Assembly (NCBI GenBank): GCA_012845835.1
Contig: JABAKD010000014.1
Coordinates: 744,001 to 808,000, forward strand
From: Undaria pinnatifida
Taxonomy: Eukaryota > Sar > Phaeophyceae > Laminariales > Alariaceae
Direction of reading: 5' to 3'
DNA length: 64,000 nt
Positions 38,201-47,200 of the stretch are shown piece by piece; within the stretch, counting starts at the first letter, position 1, and the number at the start of each line of letters is the position of its first letter. The translations under genes were made by a program, and so were the position numbers. Below the pieces are notes generated by a model. The model had not been told where the DNA came from and searched no databases. It worked only from the letters and a program-made list of their open reading frames with translations.

Positions 38201-41200
38201 GGTCGGGTCAAGAGGTTTGAAAATCTCGCGGATCGGGTCGGGTCGGATCAAGACGTCTTGAAATTATCGCGGGTCGGGTCGGGTCGGGTCAGGTCGGATC
38301 AAGACCTCTCGAAATTCTCGCGGGTCGGGTCGAGTCAGCTGATCCGACCCGACCCGACCCGGCCCGGGAGGTTTGACCTGATCCGTGAAAAGCCCTGGTT
38401 ATTTTCTTTATTAACGAAGTTTGAATCTAGGATATATTGGCAGGAGGTGCACCCTTATCGTACCACTTTACGGGTTTAGCTGGGCCATGGAATGGTCCAT
38501 CGGATTGCAATTCCATTCTGTCTCAAAATCATTTTGGGGGTGGGGTTTAGAGCTTCTCAAGCAGGGAGGCCCAGAAAAAGAAGGTTCAGCCCGTACCGTA
38601 GCATATGTCTGGACGGAATCCCACCAGCATTGCACGGAATGTTCTTGCAGCAGGGCACGCATACCATGGACTCACGGGTTTAGGTGCGGGTTCTCGTAGT
38701 CCAGTCCCACCACCAGTCCAACCAGAATCAGGTCCGGTTCCTGGTGGTACAAGAAGGAGCCTCCGTAGGTCTTCGACATCGGCCCGGATTGCAGAGGCCA
38801 CCCCAACGTGTGCTGTACCAGTCTTACGAGGGCAAAAAACAAACATAAGCGTATGGTATCTCTCGTTGTTACCAGGAAATCAAGCTGGCGCATATTGATT
38901 TGAAACTGTCGTCAATTGCATGCGCTGGTGGAAGGCACTGGAAAAAAACACGGAGATTTTCATTTCTCGGGTCTCTCCGGCTCAAAAGGGGTGAACGTCA
39001 TTCAGGCAGCCAAGAAACTTAGCAAATTATTCGCCCGTTACAACAAAACTCAACAACTAAACAACGAAAAAACAGCGGGAGACGGGAACGGGGTTGGAAC
39101 CAACCCTACAACACCAAGATACCGGTCACCATTTTACGGATCTGCCGAAGGGGTTGGGAAGTCCCAACCCGCCAGCAACACCAAGATGTCGTCAAAATAA
39201 ATTGTGGACCTACAAAGAGGGGGGGGGGGGGGGGGGGGCACCGCCTGCCAAAACTTTTAACGCAACATAAAAGCGTATGCCGCGCGTCCGCTTTCGTTTC
39301 ATCTCCCGCTCACCCAGGCTTGCACTTCTCCTGCGGTACCCGCCACACCTCCTTGAGACCGAGACCATACGACTGCTCGTCCTTGCCCTCGCGAAGGTTG
39401 AATTTCGACATTACCTCCTGCATGCCAAAATCATGGGTGGGAGGGTGGGACGCGTGCTACGATAACGTTAGCACTTTTTGGCCGAAAATGTTATGACTGA
39501 GGGGGGTCCCCACTTGAGGAACCACCTTATATCGTTGGGGCACCGTTTGTGGCTTACACGGGTACCGGTACCGATATTCCTCGCATACCTAGGCCAATGG
39601 AGTGTTCATCGGATGCACTTCCCTTTTTTCTCAAGGTCAACTTCCGGGGGAGGGACCGTATAGAGTCCCCCAAGGTAGGACGTTCACAAACACTAGGTGG
39701 ACCCCTACTGTAGGGCGTGTCGTTGGTGGGTGGTTGGGTGGGTGGGTGGGTGGGTGAGTGGTTGGGTAGGTGCGTGGGTGGGTGGGTGGGTGGGTGGGTG
39801 GGTGGGTGCGTGCGTGAGTGGGTGGGTGGGTGAGTGGGTGGGGAGGCGGGTGGGTGGATGGATGGATGGGTGGGTGGGAGGGTGGGTGGGTGGGTGGGTG
39901 GGTGGATGGGTGAGTGAGTGGGTGGGTGGGTGGGTGGGTGGGTGGGCAGGTGAGTGAGTGGGTGGGTGAATGGGTGGGCGGACGGGTCAGTGGACAGGTG
40001 GGTGTATGCCTGCGTGCGCGCATGCGTGAAAATGCGTGAAAATGCGATACCTGGTACCAGGTACCAGGTACCAGGTAGGGACCAGGGCATGTCTTATGAG
40101 ATCAAAGCTGAGGGGGGGGGGGCGATGGCCTAGGGTTTGAACCACGGGCTATAACTCAGGTGCATAAGCTGCTAATATCAGACGCACCTCGGAGCAAGAC
40201 CCCCGCGCCCCCTCCGCAAACAGTGTCTGCCTGGCCCGTATCTCTATCCCGCGCTCGAACGTTCCCTTTCGGCTGCCGTCCTTGGCGATGCCGACGTCCC
40301 CCGTGGCGACGCCAACGACGCCTCCCTGACCAATGTTCGTCATACCGAAAAATATCAGACTGCCCAAAATATCGGAATGTATTGGTATCGATAATTATCG
40401 ATGATCGATATATCGATATTTCGATGTGGCCTTAGCGACGTAAACGATGCCTCCCTGATCAATTAATCGGAGTATATTGGGGCTTCATACGGTAAGGGTG
40501 CACATATCTCAGTCGAGGAGTTCTATTTTGCATCTCACCCTAAAAACTGTCTTTGACAAAAAATGAACGCTTACCACGATTAACAACTCCACGCCCTACG
40601 AATACAACGGAACATACTGCACAAAAAAAACGCGTTCCAGCGATATTGAGCAGTCTCTCAGCTTAGGAACCCCGTCGATCACAAATATTTGTACCAAAAA
40701 ATGTTATATACCCTTATCCTAGCACACGCCACTAGACACAACCCTGGGGGCACCTCCGGGCTATGGTGTCATCCTCGAGTTCAGCCACACCTCTTATGCA
40801 TACAAACTTGCGGATCAGGGGCACCTCTTATGCATACAAACTTACGGATCCGGGGTGTGGATACCCAGCGATATGAATCCGTCCCTAGGTTAGACGTGTG
40901 ATCCGATGGGGATAGAAGCTTTTGCTTGTTTGGTTCTGACCGAAGGTGCTCCCCAACCCAGGAGCTACCCAACATCTCGTCAGAAGTTCCAGCTGCTTCT
41001 TACACATACGTAGGTTATACCTAGGCTGTGCGGTTGTTCACCGGGTTGCTTTTCCCATTTCTCTTGAACGTCAGAACCAGTACAGAGCTCCTCAAGTGAG
41101 TACACCTCATAAAATTTATGTACCACTATGATACCGTGGCATGCGACGATACCTAAAGGGGATACTGTACGTATGCGCATTTGGATCTGCCCGGATGTGA

Positions 41201-44200
41201 AACGGTCAAAAGGGGATCCTATATCCGCATTTGGATCTAGCCGGGTGTGTGACCGTCACAATGTCACTGTGGCAGATCGCACGCAGACCTCCCTCACCTG
41301 GTCGTTATAGAGCACTTCGGCAGCCGCAAATCCTGGATACACCTCCACCCCCTCTTCCTCCGCCTGCTGCGCCATCCACCTCACCATTTGAGACAGCGAG
41401 ACTACATAGTTGCCGTGGTTGCTCTGTAATGGAACGATCCGAGAAACGATTCAAGGAATGATCCAAGGAAAGATTCGAGGGACCGTCCATACGAAAGCGC
41501 GAGGAGGATTGCAAGGCACCAGTTCGCGTGAGCTTTGGTATAACCATTGAATGAACAAAAAAATTTCGTGCTAGTACCGGTATGTAGCAAGTAAAAATGG
41601 ACCTATGCGCAGCCACATAGTTGTTGCCGTAGCTACTCTGCAGCGGAACAGTCCGAGAAACCATCCGTACGGAAGCGCGAGGACAGCATTACAGGGTGCC
41701 AGTTTGCGTGAGTGTTAGACATCGAATGACTAAAAAAGTTCGTGCGAGTACCGGTATGTAGCGAATAAAAACGATCAATTATTTCCCGTTGCAGCAACCT
41801 ACTTGTTTGCTTTTGGGGGTTTTGAATTTTTCGATCGGATCTTACAAACTGCGGGGGAAGAAATAAATTTGGGGTCTTGCAACGTTTGGATTCCGTTAGA
41901 AAAAACATGACAATCTCACTGCAGGGGAGGCTGGAAGTTCGGGACCGTCGTATAAGCTTCGGGTTCCGCAAAAACTCTGAAATAATATTCTGCCACAAGA
42001 ACGCTACCGGAGCTCTCCGTTCCTCCCAGAAAAAAAAACGATCCTTGTCTCCGGGTTATACCAGCTTATACAGCAAAAGACTGGGCGCTTTTTGATATTG
42101 TATCATACGATCTTGCCCACTGCGGGGCAAGCAAGACGTTCGGGATCATGTAAGATTTGGATTCCGTGCGAAAAGTAAAATCTCACCAACTGCGGGGGAA
42201 GCAAAAAGTTCGGGATCTTGTAAGCTTTGGATTCCGTGAGAAAGCTGAAAGAATCTTCCGTCACCGGGGACGCTACCGGAGCTCCCCGTTCCCTCCAGTC
42301 GGGTATGAGCTCGTCCAGCCCCCTAGGCTCGAAGACGTTTCCTGCACAAGCGAGGTAAAGTTGCCAAATGATATAATGGACCGTTAGGGCTACGTCCAAA
42401 GAAAAAACAAGGTATCAACAAAAGTACATAGATTTAGCCCTTTACAACTGCAACCATTTTTTGGGGGGAGAAAAATGCTTGTAATTAGTGTTGGATATAT
42501 TGTTCAGTAGAACTGATCGTTAGAGATACGTCTCAGGAAGAAAAAAACAGACGAAACCCATTAGATTAACCCCTTTACAATCGCACCCATGTTTTGCGAA
42601 CATAATTGCGTGGCTTTAGTGTAGGTTGTGTTTTGCAACGATAAAAGACGGGTGGGGAAGAACGGGTGGAAAAGAGGGCTCATGGGCAAATAACAGCAGA
42701 CCGGTGGTTCAAAAGTCAACGACTGTTTTAGTAGCTGTATTGACCACGTTTCTGGAGACAATTCGTTTCTGGAGATGACACATGAAAAAATCAAGTTACC
42801 TTTTGTTCTGGATTGTCGACAAAGCTGCTGTTGTGGTGAAAAAATATAATTCCGTCTGTGGCAGGAAATTGCCGAGAACTACCCTGAGAAATAGCAGACC
42901 GAGGGGGCACCAACACAATACCATACGATACAAGGCGCAGCACCTGAAAGAATGTGCGAGCCGACCTCGGCGCCTTTCTCCAAGACGCACACGCTGAGAT
43001 CGACCCCTCGTTCCTTGGAGAGCTGCTTCAATCGGATCGCCGCCGCTAACCCTGCCGGACCCGCCCCGACCATCGCGACGTCGTACTCCATTGTCTCCCT
43101 AAAGCGGGCAGTCGGGGATGAGTCAGGATTGTCAGAATGTTGGGATGAAAGCGCAGGGTTGTCTTAACAGTTTAGGCCGAACGCGGGCAAGTCCGTGTTT
43201 GTGTACGTACGTCTGTGATGGGTGTGCCTATCGGTGTGCGACATCGTACTCCAACGTCTCCCTGAAGGAGGCAGTCGGGGGGAAAGTCAGGACTGCCAGG
43301 ATGATGAAGGCACGGGGCTGTGTTAACCTAAACCTAGGAATGGAAGGGGATACGTGTGTGTCCCAGGCAATCTCGTAACTCTATTCAAAATTGCACCCAC
43401 GTGTTTGGGGGCACACTGCGTGGTAATTGTGTGGGATGTGGGATCATTCTTGCAGCAGTACAAGGGTTTGTCTAACCGTTCAGGTTTCCCCCGCCGACGA
43501 TAGCGACGTCGCACTCCATCGCTTACCCTGAAGGGGACAATCATAGATACCATAAGGTGGGGTTGTCAAGATTACTCTCAGAACGGCCAAGGATTATCCC
43601 GGGAAAATTCCAAGTGGTCTTGTCCTCAAAAAAGCAGATGCAGTCCTAAAGGGGTTTGCCGTTTAGGACCATGCCAGCCCTGTTGGGCCGGTGCTAATGG
43701 AAAGCCGATAATTTGACCAAAACGTTTCCAAACTTGTTTTTGGAATTGTTTGCTGAAACACATCCAGTACGTTCGCTATAGATGAATGATGAATTTTTTT
43801 TTCTGGCTCTTTTTTTAATCGTGCGGGTTAATTGGTCAATTTGTCAATTTTTCATCACAAGCCTTGATAAATATTGTCCACCAAACACGATTGACCTTCG
43901 GTCTCGAGACAGAGACAACCCACGGTCACTCCCCTTCGTTCCGGACAGGGTCGCATGCGTGTAGGTGACCACGCCGAAGAGTTCATCTTGATCCATGCCC
44001 TAGAGCGTGAGAGGTTGCTTGTGTTGTCCTATGGTCTTCCGTCAAATCCGCTCAAAGTTCTGTTTTTTGCCCGTTGGGAAACGGTAGAGAGTTTTCGACT
44101 CAGTTTTCTACACACCAGTCGCCAAATGTGTTTTCAACAGAAGCCTGATGGGCACCCACCACAAATCACCGGCCCTGGACTGAGCACTGTCCACCAAGGG

Positions 44201-47200
44201 AGGGTCGGAGCTCCTAACGAGCTCGCCACGTTCAGAGGTCACGACGCTGTCGTTGATTTCGTCGAACGAAGTGCGTGGAGAACACGAAATCGCGCCGCAT
44301 CTAATCCAAGATTTGCTTGAGCATTTCTCAAGCAGATGTTGGCCAAGATCGCCGCGAGAAATCCTTTTTTTTCCCGGAAAATCGAAAAGCTCCAGTAACA
44401 ACATGCTACAAAATTGGGCCCACAAGACGACCGTCCAGGCAAAGTTTGGCTGGGGTCTTCGGAAATTTTAAACTATTGGCCTTCCATTAGCACCGGCCTT
44501 GCAAGCCCCAAAAATCATCCCACACTAGTTCCAAGTACAGTCCTGGTCCCTCACTAGTGCGGTGTTGTTCCAGATGGTAATAACTGCACCCCGCATTATC
44601 ACGGAATATTGGAGTACTCTCTATTGATAGGACGAGGTCGTTTCATGCGATTTTCACGGTACTAAACTGCCCCCCCCGCACGAAAGGGTACCGCACTAAC
44701 GAGGGACCACGACAGTATTAGATATTCGTTTCAGAAAACGTGGATGCCGTTCAAAAGGGATCAACCGTTTAGAGAGGACGCGGGCAGGCCTGTGTCTGCG
44801 TTCGTGTACCTGTGACGGGCGTGTCTGTCTGTGTGCAACATCGTACTCCGGCATATCCCTGGAGTTGACAGAAACGGGGGGAGTTGGGATTGTCGGGGTG
44901 ATCGGAGGTAGGCGCACGGTTCGTCAACCAAAGGTGGGGGATTGATTGCTACCGGCCCCTCACTCCGCTAGAAAAAAAGGTAGGTGGTCGGTGTCCACCA
45001 TCCCCGCTCGCCACTGAGATCATACGTAGGGCATCGGTGTCTACCAACCCTTCTAGCCACTGAAATAATACGTCGGGGGTTTGTGTCTACCATTTCTCGT
45101 CACTGAGATCATAGGTAGGGGATTGACTTCTACCGGCCCCTCCTTTCGCTGGGAATATAGGTAGGATAGGGGATTGATGTCTACCACCACTTCCCGCCAT
45201 CGAGGTCATAGGTAAGGGATGGGTGTTTATGGTTCCTGCCCCTAACATTACGATAGATTGCTCCATCATTTCCCTGAAAGGAGTAGTCGGGGATACGTGA
45301 GGATTGTCAGCATAACGGGAACTCTATCGTTTTGCTGGAGGGGGGCAGTCGGAGATAATTTAGGATTATCAGGAATTCGGGATGGAGGCGCAGAGCTATG
45401 TCAATCGTTTCGGGCGAACGCGCACAAGTCTGTGTCTGTGTTTGAGTTTCTGTGGTGTGTCCGTGTGTGATGTCTTACCCCATCGTCTTCCTAAAGGGGG
45501 CAATGGGGGATAAATGGGGCTTTTCGGGATGACGGGATGGAGGCGCAGGGTTTTGTCAACTCTCCCACGCTCACTCTTCTGCTGTGCGTGGTACATACAC
45601 AAGCGTGGTACAACACATTTCTTGGTGCAGATGTAGCAACAGCAGGGCGGTTCTCTCACGGTCAGCCAAGATGGAGAACACGTGTTTACTGTCGTCGTGT
45701 TTGCCTTCACGGTGCACGTCTCTCTCTTGCGAGAACTGCGAGGTTGCCAATTTGGTGCATTTCCACGACATACAGATCCCGTTCAAAACAAAATCGTCCA
45801 TCGAGTGAGTGCCACCGATAAATATAATGTAATTCATAATTGTTGATGCCATCAACTACTGCTGCTACAGACAGCAGCAGCAGTGACAGCAGCAACAGTG
45901 CTATTTCAGTTGCCAGCCGAAAGGGAAGCCGTAGGTACTTGCTCTCGTCGTGCCTGCGTTCGCCACGCATGACTCTATTGTGCGACAGCTGAGTTGTCGA
46001 CAGCTTGTTCTATTGCCACTACGTACTGACCTCGTACAAACCATATCGTGCGCTGAGTGAATACCACCACAAGATATGAGGTGATTCCCCACTGTTGCTG
46101 CTGTCACCCAAAGCAGCAGCATTGCTTTTCCCGGTGCAAGCCGAAAGGGCAGCCAGCCGTACATGCTTGCTGTCGTCGTGTCTACCTTCACCATGCATGT
46201 CTCTGTGATGCTAGAGCTGAGAGGCAGCTTGTTCTATTTCCACTATGTACCGATCCCGTACAAAACAAGGTCGTTCGCTGAGTGATGTCGCCGATGGATA
46301 GTAGAAGACCTACCACTGCTGCTACAAACATCAGCAGAAGTGCCAATATTGTTGCCAGCCGTACCGATCCCGTACAAAACAAGGTCGTGCGCTGAGTGAT
46401 GTCGCCGATGGATAGTAGAAGACCTACCACTGCTGCTACAAACATCAACAGCAGAAGTGCCTATCTTGTTGCCAGCCGACACTCTGCTCTATCTTGACGT
46501 GCAGGCTGCGCTGCCGGCATTCACCACGCTCTAAAAAGGGTTCGAAACGCTCGTGACAATTATTTGGCCCAAAACGGCCCCTGTTTGTAGGAGGTGAGCC
46601 TTTACATGATGTCAGGAGGGAGCACTCTCACCCCTTGAGGGACAGGAGAAGTTGACGTAACTGACACCACACTACTTTGTAATAGTTTACTACTAGGTTC
46701 GCGTGAAAACACTCGGCCATACACCCTTGACAGCGCGCGTTTTCTCCTTGAAGGACATGTTTCCCGGCATATTTTGCTTTGCATCAGCTGTGACCGCGAA
46801 TTTTCGTCGAAACTCATACCTGCAAGCCGCACGGATCCAGCAGTCCCAGCAGGTAATTGCCCAGATTGTGGTTTATCAATAGGTGTTATTAACAGGGTTG
46901 CGTGCTTGAGAAAGATGGGTGTGTAGTCTATGCGTCCTAGACAAGAGCCAGTATATGCCCTCATGATGCTGTCTGTGACTATCCTGGGCAGTGGGTGCTG
47001 GTACGAGTACCAGAGGGTAAAAACGGGAAGATTTGCAAGGACAGTAGACCGGTTACCCTATAGGATGCATTACGCGCACGGAGATTGTAACCGGCCGGGA
47101 TTGAACACCGCAGCAGTACTTGTGTGTAACAGCGAAGGAGTAAAACGAAAAACGTGGGAGAACGTTGAAGTGGCACATCAACATCAACTCAAAATGTTCT

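Noticed and set aside
39554-40090. 178-residue His-Pro-Thr frame on minus and Gly-Trp-Val frame on plus
   Set aside because: The GGGT minisatellite creates long open frames on both strands; it lies inside ETFDH intron 5.
42879-42943. Extension of ETFDH exon 2 beyond SHILSG
   Set aside because: Read-through gives [13 protein letters not shown], which is unlike any ETF-QO. The GTGCTG donor joined to exon 3 gives the conserved SGNVFEP.
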